Source: Lithodes maja | Taxonomy: Eukaryota > Arthropoda > Malacostraca > Decapoda > Lithodidae | NCBI GenBank assembly: GCA_037953745.1 | Contig: JBAKBP010003222.1 | Coordinates: 93,828 to 157,827 of the forward strand | Direction: 5' to 3' | Length of the DNA stretch: 64,000 bases | Part shown: piece by piece, positions 40,677 through 51,167 of the stretch | Layout: each line of letters starts with the position of its first letter | Position numbering within the stretch: the first letter of the stretch is position 1 | Position numbers and translations under genes: made by a program | Notes under the pieces: generated by a model | The model's input: only the letters and a program-made list of their open reading frames with translations | What the model was told of the DNA's origin: nothing | Database searches by the model: none

Positions 40677-43322
40677 CTACGACTGATCATCTACCCTCGA
40701 TAAACAATCCGCAATCACATTGTCACATCCCGCAATATGCCGGATGTCCAGGTTATACTCCTGCAACATCAATGACCACCGGGTCAGTCTCATATTGCGA
40801 TTGTGAAATTGATTTAGGAATCTCAAAGGGTGATGATCAGTGTAGATAACCACGACTGGGCCATAGGCTGGAACATACACCTCGAAGTGCCTGAGCGACA
40901 GCACAATCGCCAGTAATTCCTTTTCTATTGTAGAATAGTTCTTTTGTGCAGCATTGAACTTCTTAGAAAAGAAACTTACTGGGTGTTCCACACCTTCATT
41001 GTCTGTCTGTAGCAAGACGGCACCAGCCCCTACACCACTAGCATCTGTTGCCAGCTGAAAAGGCCTGTTAAAGTCTGGGGCCCTGAGTATCGGGTGAGTA
41101 CACAGCAAATGCTTCACTAAATTAAAAGCCTTTTCACACTCAGGCGCCCACAAAAACTTTTTGTCTTTAGATAACAAATCTGTGAGAGGTGCCAACACCG
41201 TAGAGTAACCTTTTATAAAGCGTCTGTAGTAGCCTATCATACCCAAGAATCTCATGATCTGCTTCTTGGTGGTTGGGTGCGGAAATTTATTGATAGCCTG
41301 CACCTTGTTCTGAGGAGGGCACACCTGTCCCCTTCCCACTACAAACCCAAGGTACTGCACAGTGGCTTTTACGAAGTCACACTTTGCCAAATTTACTACC
41401 AGACTTGCTTCACTAAGTTTCCGGAACAAGGTCTCCAGGTGCTCACAATGGCTCTCAAAGTCGTCATCATAAATGATTACATCGTCCAAGTATACGGTGC
41501 AATTTGGAATGTCCTTGACAATTTCATTCATCAGGTTCTGAAACGTTGCTGGTGCATTCTTAAGTCCGTAGGGCATAACATTACACCGGTAAGTACTCCC
41601 GTCCACCACAAAACCACATACCTCTTTAGCGCGCTCGGACAAAGGTACTTGCCAGTAACCTTTTACTAAATCAACTTTAGACAAAAACCGAGCATTACCA
41701 ATTTTATCAACACTATCATCAACCCGAGGAAGAGGATATGGGTTAGTTGGAGTCAAACCGTTTAGCCTACGGAAATCAATACAGAAGCGTACCTTGCCAT
41801 CTGGTTTAGGCTGCAGTGTTACGGGGGAAGTCCATTTAACGGTACCTTTCTCTATCAACCCTCTACCGAGCATATACTCCAACTCATCCCTCAGAGCGGG
41901 TAGTTTTATGGGGGGCACACGGTATGGGATTGACTTAAAGGGTAGATGGTGCCCCACGTCAACATCATGCATAGCCTGAGTAGTGAGGCCTGGATGTTCA
42001 GCGAATACAGTGGGGTATAAACCGAGCAACTGACGGATAGCTTCAAATTGCGGCTCAGGCAAATGGGCTATAGCCTCGTCAGCCCTTAGGCTCGAGTTCC
42101 CCGCCCACTGATCCGCTGAAACATGGTGATCCCAGCTATCCTCCTCTGAAGCTTGACTGTCCCCCTCTCCTTCTCCACCACGGCCGCAACAAGCCAACAC
42201 AGGGACAGTGAGAGGCTCAGAGGGGCGCCTCACATACTCTTTTATCAGGTTCACGTGACATAACTGATTCTTCTTCCTCCTGTCTGGAGTGGCGACAAGG
42301 TAATCTAGGTCCGAAATTTTCTCCACAATTTTATAGGGTCCAGTATACTTCGCCGACAAGGGGTTACCCACCAAAGGCAACAAAATCAACACCTCCTGTC
42401 CCACAATGAACTCCCGGAGCTTCACTTTGCGATCATACCTGTCCTTCATTAAAGCTTGTGACCCTGTTAAATTCCGACCTGCCATCTCCAGACTCTTAAG
42501 CATGCGCTCACGGCTTTCAAACACATACTTCAACAAGGAACAAGGCGGCACAGTTCCTTCCCAAATTTCCCGCAGCATATTAAGGGGGCCCCTGACTCGG
42601 TGTCCAAAAATCAGCTCGTTTGGACTAAATCCCAGGCTCTCACCAGGCACTTCCCGAGCAGCAAACAGTACATACGGCAATCCAAGATCCCAATCTCTTC
42701 CGTTATCAGCACAATAACACCTGAGCATGCTTTTAAGGGTGGCATGCCACCGCTCAAGCACCCCTTGGCTCTCAGGGTGATACGCTGACGATACCACCGC
42801 CCGTATTCCATGCTGTTGCATTGTTTGCTTAAAGAGATTGGAGGTGAAATTGGACCCCTGATCAGACTGAATCTCCTCCGGGTACCCGTACCTTGAAAAG
42901 TACCACAACAAGTTACTGACTACCGTCTTAGCCATGCCGTTTTTCATGGGGTATGCATCGGGGTATCTAGTGGCAACATCCATGATGGTTAACAAAAATT
43001 TATTACCAGCCTTTGTGGGAGGGAGGGGACCAACCATGTCAACAACAATCTTACTAAAAGGTGGCCCAATTACAGGAATAGGGTGCAACGGAGCTTTAGG
43101 AATAACTTGGTTTGGTTTCCCGACCCGTTGACAAATATCACATGAGTTTATCCAGGACTGCACATGAGACTTCATCCCCGGCCACCAAAACAACTTCCCC
43201 AAAGCCGCCACCGTTTTTCTTACCCCCAAATGTCCTGCCAGCGGTGTGTCATGCGCCAAACTCAGTAGGCTATCCCTGCACTCCCGCGGCACCATCAACT
43301 GGTCCACTACCCCGGACCCCAT
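40677..43322 (-). CDS. Integrase-RT-RNase H polyprotein part, copy B
   Basis: An 881-residue open frame. N-terminal integrase: HHCC zinc region (about 20-60, HLGVRKTVAAL to SCDICQRV), core with VVDMVG, SDQGSNFTSNLF and YHPESQGVLERW (the D, D and E). A linker follows, then RT (about 490-690) with RFCIDFRRLNG, KVDLVKGYWQVPL, MPYGLKNAPATF and YLDDVIIY (about 612-619), and RNase H (about 755-881) with ATDASGVGAGAV, KELLAI and YTDHHPLRF. All catalytic motifs I can judge are present, so this half looks enzymatically intact. The frame in fact extends upstream of the first ATG to the frameshift at the A/T run near 43376-43382. Integrase before RT identifies the Gmr1 group; a chromodomain is not visible. 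Confidence 0.93.
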   Translation of the reverse strand: MGSGVVDQLMVPRECRDSLLSLAHDTPLAGHLGVRKTVAALGKLFWWPGMKSHVQSWINSCDICQRVGKPNQVIPKAPLHPIPVIGPPFSKIVVDMVGPLPPTKAGNKFLLTIMDVATRYPDAYPMKNGMAKTVVSNLLWYFSRYGYPEEIQSDQGSNFTSNLFKQTMQQHGIRAVVSSAYHPESQGVLERWHATLKSMLRCYCADNGRDWDLGLPYVLFAAREVPGESLGFSPNELIFGHRVRGPLNMLREIWEGTVPPCSLLKYVFESRERMLKSLEMAGRNLTGSQALMKDRYDRKVKLREFIVGQEVLILLPLVGNPLSAKYTGPYKIVEKISDLDYLVATPDRRKKNQLCHVNLIKEYVRRPSEPLTVPVLACCGRGGEGEGDSQASEEDSWDHHVSADQWAGNSSLRADEAIAHLPEPQFEAIRQLLGLYPTVFAEHPGLTTQAMHDVDVGHHLPFKSIPYRVPPIKLPALRDELEYMLGRGLIEKGTVKWTSPVTLQPKPDGKVRFCIDFRRLNGLTPTNPYPLPRVDDSVDKIGNARFLSKVDLVKGYWQVPLSERAKEVCGFVVDGSTYRCNVMPYGLKNAPATFQNLMNEIVKDIPNCTVYLDDVIIYDDDFESHCEHLETLFRKLSEASLVVNLAKCDFVKATVQYLGFVVGRGQVCPPQNKVQAINKFPHPTTKKQIMRFLGMIGYYRRFIKGYSTVLAPLTDLLSKDKKFLWAPECEKAFNLVKHLLCTHPILRAPDFNRPFQLATDASGVGAGAVLLQTDNEGVEHPVSFFSKKFNAAQKNYSTIEKELLAIVLSLRHFEVYVPAYGPVVVIYTDHHPLRFLNQFHNRNMRLTRWSLMLQEYNLDIRHIAGCDNVIADCLSRVDDQS

Positions 43323-43369
43323 CTTCCAGCTACGGTTAGGGTCTTGAAAACGCCGATACAGGATGCCAT

Positions 43370-45796
43370 CTAAATAAAAAAATCTCCCGGCTGTGCATCA
43401 CCGTCCTCGTCGAGCTCCACAGCTCCATTAGCACACGTTTGGAGCTCAGGGTCCTCCAGCTGCAACCGACGTATATCTGAGGGTGCCAAGCGATCTAACT
43501 GCTCCCGGAGCAATGCATGACCCTCCCCGATACTGAGCTGCTCCCTCTGTCTCTCTCGATGTTCATAACATTGCTGTCGTGGAGACTCGTCATGCCCAGC
43601 CTCGTCACTCTCGATGACAGGCCCAGGGGCTACTCCAGAACTAAGTAATGGTGCTAATACTGAGTCACCCAGGAGAGCCGCCGAGTCAAAACTCTTAAAA
43701 CCAACTCCAGCTTTAGCCTCCTCCTGTTGATCGTTCCTCTGCTGGTCTGAAGACGGAGGACTAGGCGGTGACACTTTAGCTGCCCGAGCTCGGGTGACAG
43801 CACACGCCATGGGTTGTGCCTGGCACCGCTCGACCCACTCTCGCTCTTCCCTACTCACGTCGGCCGGCCTCTCGGCAACGACTAAGGGTAGAACCTCAGA
43901 AGCGGGCATTGCAAAGTCGTTGCCGAGAAGAAGGTCGACGCCCTCCACTGGCAGTTTCTCCACAATCCCAACATCCAATTCACGTGCCACACCATCCACC
44001 TCCAACTCCAACCGCACCAGCGGGTATGACCGAGTTGCATTAATACCCTGCACCACCACCACCCGAGCCGCATTTATAGGGTAGCCAGTCAAGTTTTTCA
44101 TCAAAGTCTGGGAAGCACCTGTATCACGCAAGACCTCTACTCCATGCTTGCGCCCCGCCCACATCACGCAACCCCGTCCTCTATGGTCGCAAAAAACATC
44201 CTGAGCAGGGTTCGAGCCTCCCAGGTGCTTCTGCATTGGCTGTGCCTCAGCCTCTGACGAACTGCCCCGGGCAAACTCAGAAGGCTTCAGAGACACACCA
44301 ATGTTGCAGGCCAAAGACACAGCTGCTGTAGGTGGTTTGCTAGGACAGACTCTTGCAAAGTGCCCCTTTTTATGACATTGATAACACTCTAACTCCCCTT
44401 TGGGCTTCCCTTGGTACTGGGAAGGGCCCGGCCCCTTCTTAAATGGGACGGTGCTAGTCTTGTGGTCAGTCTTGGTATCATAACTCTTGTACTTGTTTGC
44501 ATAAGATATATTACTAACTCGGGGGGGTGGGGCGTCACGCCCCTTGTTACCTGCCTCACTACGCTGGGCAGACCCGCACCCACGAATTAATGATAGCCGG
44601 AGGTCAGCCATCTCAGCTGCCTCCTGTAGAGTTTTTGGATTCTTTTCTTTAATAGTTAAAGTCATTTCTGCACCTGTACACTTATAAAACTGCTCGAGCA
44701 GAAACAGCTCAGTCAACTGTTCGGCCGTCTCAGCTTTCTCAGAACGTGTCCAGTTTGTAAGTGCATCTTTTAAGTCCCGGGCATGTTCAAGAAAGGTCGC
44801 CTCCCTAGTCTTTGTAACACCCCGAAACTTCAATCGATATGTTTCTGGTTGCAACTCGTATGCCCGTAGGACAGCTCTCTTCAATTCTGGGTAGTCAATG
44901 CAAGACTCTAAAGGTAGTGCATCATAAGCCTTCAGACCCTTACCCGTAAGTCTTGAGGAGACTAGAGCTGCCCACTTCTCTTCAGGCCAATTATGCTCCC
45001 TACACTTCTTCTCAAAACGATTAAAAAATTCTGTGACTTCAGTTTCACTAAATGCCGGCACCAATTTGACTAAGTGGGACAAGGACTGTTCTCTTACTTG
45101 GCCCTCACGGCCCATCCGAATCCCTGTCGACTCTGCACGAGTCTTATCTAAATCTATTTGAGCACAATATTTCTCTGAGTCGTACCTAAGCTCAGCCTCG
45201 TGCCTCCTAATCTCAGCCTCAATCTTCTTCTCCTGCTTCCTAGACTCAATCTCCTGCTTCCTAGTCTCATCCTCCCGCCTCCTGGTCTCATTCTCCATTT
45301 TAGCAAGCTCGAGTTTAAATATCATCTCAGGAGACAGGCCGGAAGAGGGAGCTGCCACTACTGAAGGAGGGGGGGCAAGAACTGGGGAACCACCATACGC
45401 ACCGCCCGAGGGCACTCCAATCTTCCAATGCTCATCCCTCTGTGGGAGAGTGCTAACCTCTGGCAACTGAGTGGACGGCACTGTGGGAGTCGAGTGAGAG
45501 GGGATCTGGGGAGGAACCCCCCCAAACGCCCTCTCCTCCGAAACCCCATGTCGCCCACGCAACACCCAGGAAATCAGCTCCCCCTTGGACATCCCTCCTA
45601 CATTGGATAGACCCAAAACCTTGGCTATCAGGTGCAAGCCATAAACATTCACCCCAGTCAGCCTCTCCTCCGTCACGTGGTACCACTTACTCACAAAAAG
45701 TCTAGCATCCTCCTCACTAGTTACTAACGGCACCTCCTCACTTAGCATCTCTCGCTCCTCGTCAGTACTAGGGCCCGACATACTGAAGTTCACCAA
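43370..45796 (-). CDS. Gag-protease part, copy B
   Basis: An 808-residue frame with the coiled-coil repeat (shorter by about 16 residues than copy A), SCAN-like capsid segment, zinc knuckle CYQCHKKGHFARVC and protease RDTGAS with DLLLGNDF. It ends with GDFFI and a stop just after a T7 run on the minus strand; copy A has T8 at the matching place (2929-2936) and reads through. The start is uncertain: copy A begins 8 residues earlier in an aligned position. Capsid formation, RNA binding and polyprotein cleavage are the expected roles. Confidence 0.93.
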   Translation of the reverse strand: MVNFSMSGPSTDEEREMLSEEVPLVTSEEDARLFVSKWYHVTEERLTGVNVYGLHLIAKVLGLSNVGGMSKGELISWVLRGRHGVSEERAFGGVPPQIPSHSTPTVPSTQLPEVSTLPQRDEHWKIGVPSGGAYGGSPVLAPPPSVVAAPSSGLSPEMIFKLELAKMENETRRREDETRKQEIESRKQEKKIEAEIRRHEAELRYDSEKYCAQIDLDKTRAESTGIRMGREGQVREQSLSHLVKLVPAFSETEVTEFFNRFEKKCREHNWPEEKWAALVSSRLTGKGLKAYDALPLESCIDYPELKRAVLRAYELQPETYRLKFRGVTKTREATFLEHARDLKDALTNWTRSEKAETAEQLTELFLLEQFYKCTGAEMTLTIKEKNPKTLQEAAEMADLRLSLIRGCGSAQRSEAGNKGRDAPPPRVSNISYANKYKSYDTKTDHKTSTVPFKKGPGPSQYQGKPKGELECYQCHKKGHFARVCPSKPPTAAVSLACNIGVSLKPSEFARGSSSEAEAQPMQKHLGGSNPAQDVFCDHRGRGCVMWAGRKHGVEVLRDTGASQTLMKNLTGYPINAARVVVVQGINATRSYPLVRLELEVDGVARELDVGIVEKLPVEGVDLLLGNDFAMPASEVLPLVVAERPADVSREEREWVERCQAQPMACAVTRARAAKVSPPSPPSSDQQRNDQQEEAKAGVGFKSFDSAALLGDSVLAPLLSSGVAPGPVIESDEAGHDESPRQQCYEHRERQREQLSIGEGHALLREQLDRLAPSDIRRLQLEDPELQTCANGAVELDEDGDAQPGDFFI

Positions 45797-45981
45797 AAAA
45801 TTCTCGAGACAAAAGTGTTAAACTCCCTTATGCAAGCACTAATTACTAAATTAACTGGAGTCTCTTAAATGCTCTCCTAATTGCCTTACAAAAAAAAATA
45901 TTCTTCAATATGTACGCTAAAGTACGAACAAACAAATGTTGTACAACTCTGCAAAAAATTATACTGTTCACAAAATCCTAA

Positions 45982-45993
45982 GCAAGGTCGCCA
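45982..45993 (-). promoter_or_regulatory. Primer binding site of copy B
   Basis: Minus-strand TGGCGACCTTGC two bases inside the 5' LTR, identical to copy A. Confidence 0.75.
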
Positions 45994-45995
45994 TT

Positions 45996-47852
45996 TGTTA
46001 CGACCGGGCACTCGGGTACACTAGGGCTCTTACACAGGACTCGAGTATGGCTCGCTGCCACAACGGAAACACACGATCCCAACCCCAGAGTACTGCCAGC
46101 CGAACAAAAAACGCCACTACCCTCCAGAGTTCTATCTGCTATAACGGGGTATACAAGAACTCGGTACTAGCGTTTCACACAACAGACTAATAACTAGACG
46201 GGAGTTATCTAGTCTGGTCAACAATCAAACAAAGAAGAAAGTACTACAACACTAAAGAATAGTGTTGGCCGAAGCCGAAGTAATCCACCCTTGAACTAAG
46301 AACTTAAGAAGTCCTCCACCCTCTACTTCGGATCGGCACTATTACGTTACGTTAAACAATAGTCCTCGAGCATCAAGCAAGGAATCTTCTGATAAGTTAG
46401 ATGCTTCTCGAATACTCGTAAGAAGTAAGTATCGGATTTTGAACAGCAATTTAATGAATAACTCACTGGTAATTAAAGGCTTTAAATTGACATAAGAAGA
46501 ATTATAAGAATAAGCAATAGGATATGGCAAACATTAAGAAGAAGTACTCCGACAATGCACTGGCAATAGCCTACTAAGATTGTGCTCGTGGGCCACTAAT
46601 CTCTGAAGTAGCTAAGCGTGCCACACATGAAATCAATAGTGCTTAAACAATAATATACATAAGGAGAAGCTTCAATACTATGCTGTATCTGCTGGTCGAG
46701 CAAAGTCTAGCTGGGATATCTAAGGTTAAGAGACAATGGCTGAGCAAGCGGCTCGTAGCCTAGCGAGGTCCTTAAGACTGTGCGGCCAAATTACGGTAAT
46801 TGACGGGATGCTCTCTTGAGAGATCCAGATCACTAGTATCTGGTTCTCTCCTGGCGATCCTCTCAAAGTCAAGCAAATGAGATAGCACAGTGTTGGGTGG
46901 CACAGGCAAAAGCCCTCACTCGCAACACAGTGCTAAACTCCCACGGTACACAGTCAGAAAGACCACCTAGGCGTTCCACGTCTCCGTTGCAATTGTACTG
47001 GTTCAACCGCAACCTAGTACTCATAGGAAATCACAACTCAGAAACCCTATCCCAGTCTAGCATTGCCTAAACCAGCAGAAAACAGGAACATGAATAATCG
47101 CACACAGGGAAATGCATATACGAGTGCAACAAACATCAATCAATCCTATTCTAGTTAACCCTTCCAAAAATAGGCTATCTAACAGGCACTTATCTCGTGA
47201 GAACTCAAGCGATAATACTTTGGCTGACTAAATCTGCACCAAAGGGGTCATGGAGGTTAAACAGGGACGAGAAGAGAAGAAGATAGGCTGTTCAGAGAGT
47301 AGAGAAAGTTCACATCAGTCGGAAGAATATGGATAGTTGCAAGGGATATGAGAGGTCGCTTTGCCTGATGAGTTCTGAAGAAATGGTGGCAAGAACCTCT
47401 CTTTTTATACTCGGCCCTCTAGCGGCATATCTCAAACTACTTAAGGACCGCCCACTGGCAATCATGACGTCATATTCTCTCTCAATCTGGGATCGACAAA
47501 GAACTTCCCACGCGCTGAAAGGGAGGAAGGGAGGAGGGAGGAGGGAATTAGGCCTACCGGCCCGCGTGGCGCACTCACTGATCCCCGTTACGTAATATCT
47601 CTCTCTCTCTCCTCTCATCATTACATATAAGTCCCACACACAATACTTATATCTAATGATATAAAATAGAACTCGTTGACTTAGAAGAAAACAAAATACA
47701 TATTTATAATACTTATAGTACAACGGCTCACATAAACTAAGTTAGGAAACTCTACACAGACTACAGCCAAAGTTCCTGCCCTGACGATCCTAGCGAGAGT
47801 GGGGCCTGACTGGGCGTTCTGTACAGCATGCTCATACTCGACATGCGTCACA
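45996..47852 (-). repeat. 5' LTR of copy B (1857 bp)
   Basis: TG...CA ends and the same TATA motif at about 47400-47409 as in the other LTRs. It is followed directly by a partial repeat of its own outer end. Confidence 0.97.
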
Positions 47853-48050
47853 AATGATATAAAATAGAACTCGTTGACTTAGAAGAAAACAAAATACATA
47901 ATTATAATACTTATAGTACAACGGCTCACGTAAACTGAGTTAGGAAACTCTACACGGACTACAGCCAAAGTTCCTGCCCTGACGATCCTAGCGAGAGTGG
48001 GGTCTGACTGAGCGTTCTGTACAGCATGCTCATACTCGGCATGCGTCACA
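47853..48050 (-). repeat. Partial LTR copy (198 bp) in tandem
   Basis: Matches 47655-47852, the outer 198 bp of the adjoining LTR, with a few substitutions. It ends GCATGCGTCACA like a true LTR end and abuts a truncated LINE at 48051. Confidence 0.92.
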
Positions 48051-50583
48051 CACTCCTTGAGATGAACCCGAGAATCCTGTTTGCCTTGTTTCGAACGCTT
48101 ATACACTGTTGTCTAGGCTTCAAATCATTGCTAACAAACACACCTTGATCTTTCTCACAATTCGAGTTTTCTAATTCCACATTAGCTAGTTTATATTTAA
48201 CATTTGTATGCATCTTCCCTATCTTTAATACCTTGCATTTGTCAATGTTAAACTTCATCTGCCAATTTACTGACCATTCGTGTAAGGTATCTAGATCCCT
48301 TTGGAGGCACTCTATATCTCTATCTGAATCAATTGTTCTCCCCATTTTGGTATCGTCTGCAAATTTACTTATCCTACTAGTTATGCCTAAATCAAGGTCA
48401 TTTATGTATATAACAAACAACAGAGGACCTAATACAGATCCCTGGGGGACACCACTTTTGACTGCTCCCCATTCTGACTTCGTACCATTTTTGCTGACTC
48501 TCTGCTTCCTACCAATTAGCCATGACCTAATCCATCCCAACAACGCCCCACCTATTTCATGCGCCTCAACCTTTCTCATCAATCTCTCATGGGGGACTCT
48601 GTCGAAAGCTTTACTGAAATCTAAATATATTATATCATATGACTTGTCATTATCTACTGCTTCATATACCTCTGAGAAAAAACTAAGCAAATTAGTAAGG
48701 CAAGAACGTCCCTGAGTGAATCCATGCTGAGAAGAATTTATTAAATTAAATGTATCTAAGTGGTTTCTAATTTTACTAGCAATAATTGACTCTAGTAGCT
48801 TTCCTATGATTGATGTAAGACTAATGGGACGGTAATTGGATGCTATTGATTTGTCACCTTTTTTGAAGATCGGAACTACGTTTGCAAGCTTCCAAGCTTC
48901 TGGAACTATACCTGTCTCCAATGACTTGTTAAATAAAAAATTTAATGGGTAACTTAACTCATCCCTACATTCTTTTAATACTCTAGCATATACCTCATCA
49001 GGACCAGGCGATTTATGAGGTTTCAGTCTGTCAATTTCCTTAAGCACATCATTTCTACTTATAGTAACCGTACTTAACCTATTTTCTATACTATCGCTAT
49101 ATACCTTACGGACTTCTGGAAATTGTGCCAAATTTTCATTAGTGAAAACGGAAAGAAATTGACTATTTAATGTACTGCACATTTCTAAATCATTTTCTGT
49201 CATTTCTCCTATCGAAGTTTTAAGGGGACCAATTACATCTCTAACCTTGGATTAATATAGTTGGTAAAAAGCTTTAGGATTATTTTTTGAGTCATTGGCA
49301 ATCTTAATTTCATAATTTCTTTTTTCTTTCCTAATATCCTTTTTTACCTGTCTTGATAGATTCTGATAGTAAGCAAGTAGGTGAATTTCGCCTTTTCTAA
49401 TTTGTCTATATATTCCTCTCTTTTGTCCTAGAAGATCTAATAGTCTATTATTCATCCATTTGGGTTGGTTCTGTGTTGATCTAAATTTTCTTTTGGGGAT
49501 GTATTTATTTTGTGCATTGAATACTGACTTGATAAAATTATCGTATGTATCTACCAAGGTTGACGTCTCTTCCTGACTTAAGATGACAGGTGCCTAAGAA
49601 GGGGTACACTCATTTGGACACCTGGATCGACTTAATTTTTTGACCATAGGGTCCGCTAATAGGGCTCTTCTTAACCCACCATAATTGGCTTTTCTAAAGT
49701 CAGGTATTAATGTTGTATTCTCTCTGGTATTACCTTTCCATTGTATATAAAAATACACAGAATTGTGGTCACTATTTCCTAGGTGGTCCCCTATCTCTAC
49801 ATTATTTACCATATGTTCATTGTTACTGAAAACTAAATCGAGAATATTATTACCTCTAGTCGGCGTATCTATGAATTGAAATAAAAAACTATCTTGTACT
49901 ACCTCTATAAACTCCTCAGAATCAGAGTCTCCTATTTGATGCTGCCAATCTATATTCGGAAAATTAAAATCCCCCATAATGCACACATTGCTAAACCTTG
50001 ATGCCATTTTAATTTCCTCCCATAATGACGTTCCGTCATTTCTACTCATATTTGGCGGTCTATACATAACTCCAATAACTATGGTCTCACTACCTTCGTT
50101 AACCTCTACCCAAACACTTTCATTATCGTTATTTAGTCTAATACCTGATTTAATACAGCTTTTTAATGTACTCCTGACAAACACTGCTATACCGCCACCC
50201 CTCTTACTTGTTCGGTCATATTTAAACAAACTATATCCTGGTATATCAAATTCTGCTAAAAAATGCCTGGTTTCTGTATTAATCCACGTTTCAGTTAGCG
50301 CTATTATGTCTATATTTTCTTTGCTAACAAGGGCTCTAAGTTCGTTCATTTTGTTACATAGACTCCTACAGTTTGTGTAATATACTCTCAATTTACTTAT
50401 TTTCTTTATACCTAATTTGCCTTTGTTTTTAGCGACATTTCCATCTTCCGTTGCACCATCACTACTATCATTTGCATTATAGTCATCATTTTTAGCATGA
50501 GACTGAATATCCTTATCGCTTTCGCCTGACGCTAAAATTGTTCCATTTAACCTCTCATTTACACTCTCAATATTTCTGTTCAA
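48051..50583 (-). pseudogene. CR1-type ORF2: APE endonuclease and RT, two in-frame stops
   Basis: One continuous frame broken only by TAG at 49594-49596 and TAA at 49252-49254. Endonuclease motifs: YYTNCRSLCNK, ALTETWI, VMYRPPN, IMGDFNFPNIDW and LGNSDHNSV, so the catalytic Asn, Glu, Asp and His are kept. RT motifs: PHKSPGPDEVYARVLKE, NYRPISLTSI, YLDFSKAFDRVPH, SGVPQGSVLGPLLF and KFADDTKMG, all catalytic Asp present. It stops inside the C-terminal region at NRILGFISRSV where LTR sequence begins. It would nick target DNA and reverse transcribe its own RNA. Few lesions suggest recent loss. Confidence 0.92.
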
Positions 50584-51153
50584 AACCCCACAACCACCCT
50601 ATCTAAAGAACTAGCTAATGTAGAAACCCCTAACCGTGAAAGATGAACCCCATCCCTTGCGTACATCCCATCTCTCCCATAGAAAGTATCCCAGTTATCA
50701 ATGAATGGTATTGCTTTTTCTTTGCAATATTTCTCCAAACGGCAATTGACACCAATCGCCCTGGATATCCATTCCTTGGGAACTCCTCTTCTGGGTAGGA
50801 TACAATGTACTACAGGGATCCCTCCCTTCATCCTAACTTTATCTAACACATCCCGATACTGCTGCAGCAGTTCCTCACTTCTACCCTTACCAACATCGTT
50901 ACTCCCGGCACTGAGACAGATAATGGGGTTATCTCCACTATCTTCCAAGATGTGGTCCATCTTCTCTAAAACCCTCCCAACTCCATGGCCAGGCAGACAC
51001 ACAACCTTCCTAAGTTTAGTGCGGGTAGCCCTAACTAAATGTCTTACCATGGAGTCGCCCACAATCGACACAGACTTACCTTCTCGGGACACAGACTTAC
51101 CTTTCCCTCGGGAGGATCCAGCAGCTGCAGTTGGAGAACCCCCGGTGGTTAAG
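48051..51153 (-). mobile_element. CR1-type LINE, copy 1, 3'-truncated by LTR sequence
   Basis: Minus strand. ORF1 with SGNH hydrolase (50580-51153) and ORF2 with endonuclease and RT (48051-50583). The 3' end of ORF2 and the 3' UTR are missing because LTR sequence begins at 48050. The 5' edge meets the 66-bp satellite at 51154. Confidence 0.9.
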
Positions 51154-51167
51154 AGAGGGCAGAACAA
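50580..51167 (-). CDS. CR1-type ORF1 with SGNH hydrolase (esterase) domain
   Basis: The frame gives about 190 residues with SIVGDSMVRHL (block I, GDS), SAGSNDVGK (block III, GxND) and ARDGVHLSRLG (block V, DxxH), so the full Ser-Asn-Asp-His set is kept. Such esterase domains are known in ORF1 of CR1-group LINEs, where membrane or RNP association has been proposed. ORF1 ends in TGA overlapping the start region of ORF2 in another frame (TTTTGAAC, 50577-50584). The N-terminal residues are encoded by the first satellite unit, so the native start is lost or lies inside the array. Confidence 0.88.
   Translation of the reverse strand: MFCPLLTTGGSPTAAAGSSRGKGKSVSREGKSVSIVGDSMVRHLVRATRTKLRKVVCLPGHGVGRVLEKMDHILEDSGDNPIICLSAGSNDVGKGRSEELLQQYRDVLDKVRMKGGIPVVHCILPRRGVPKEWISRAIGVNCRLEKYCKEKAIPFIDNWDTFYGRDGMYARDGVHLSRLGVSTLASSLDRVVVGF

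Larger units (their letters stand above)
38305..47852 (-). mobile_element. Gmr1-like Ty3/gypsy retrotransposon, copy B, complete
   Basis: Full-length minus-strand element of 9548 bp. The 3' LTR is at 38305-40160, the internal region at 40161-45995 and the 5' LTR at 45996-47852. Primer site, polypurine tract, gag-protease and integrase-RT-RNase H are all present. No matching target duplication is seen: the left flank reads AACAAC, while the right flank is LTR-derived sequence (AATGATAT). The right side therefore looks rearranged after insertion. Confidence 0.95.
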
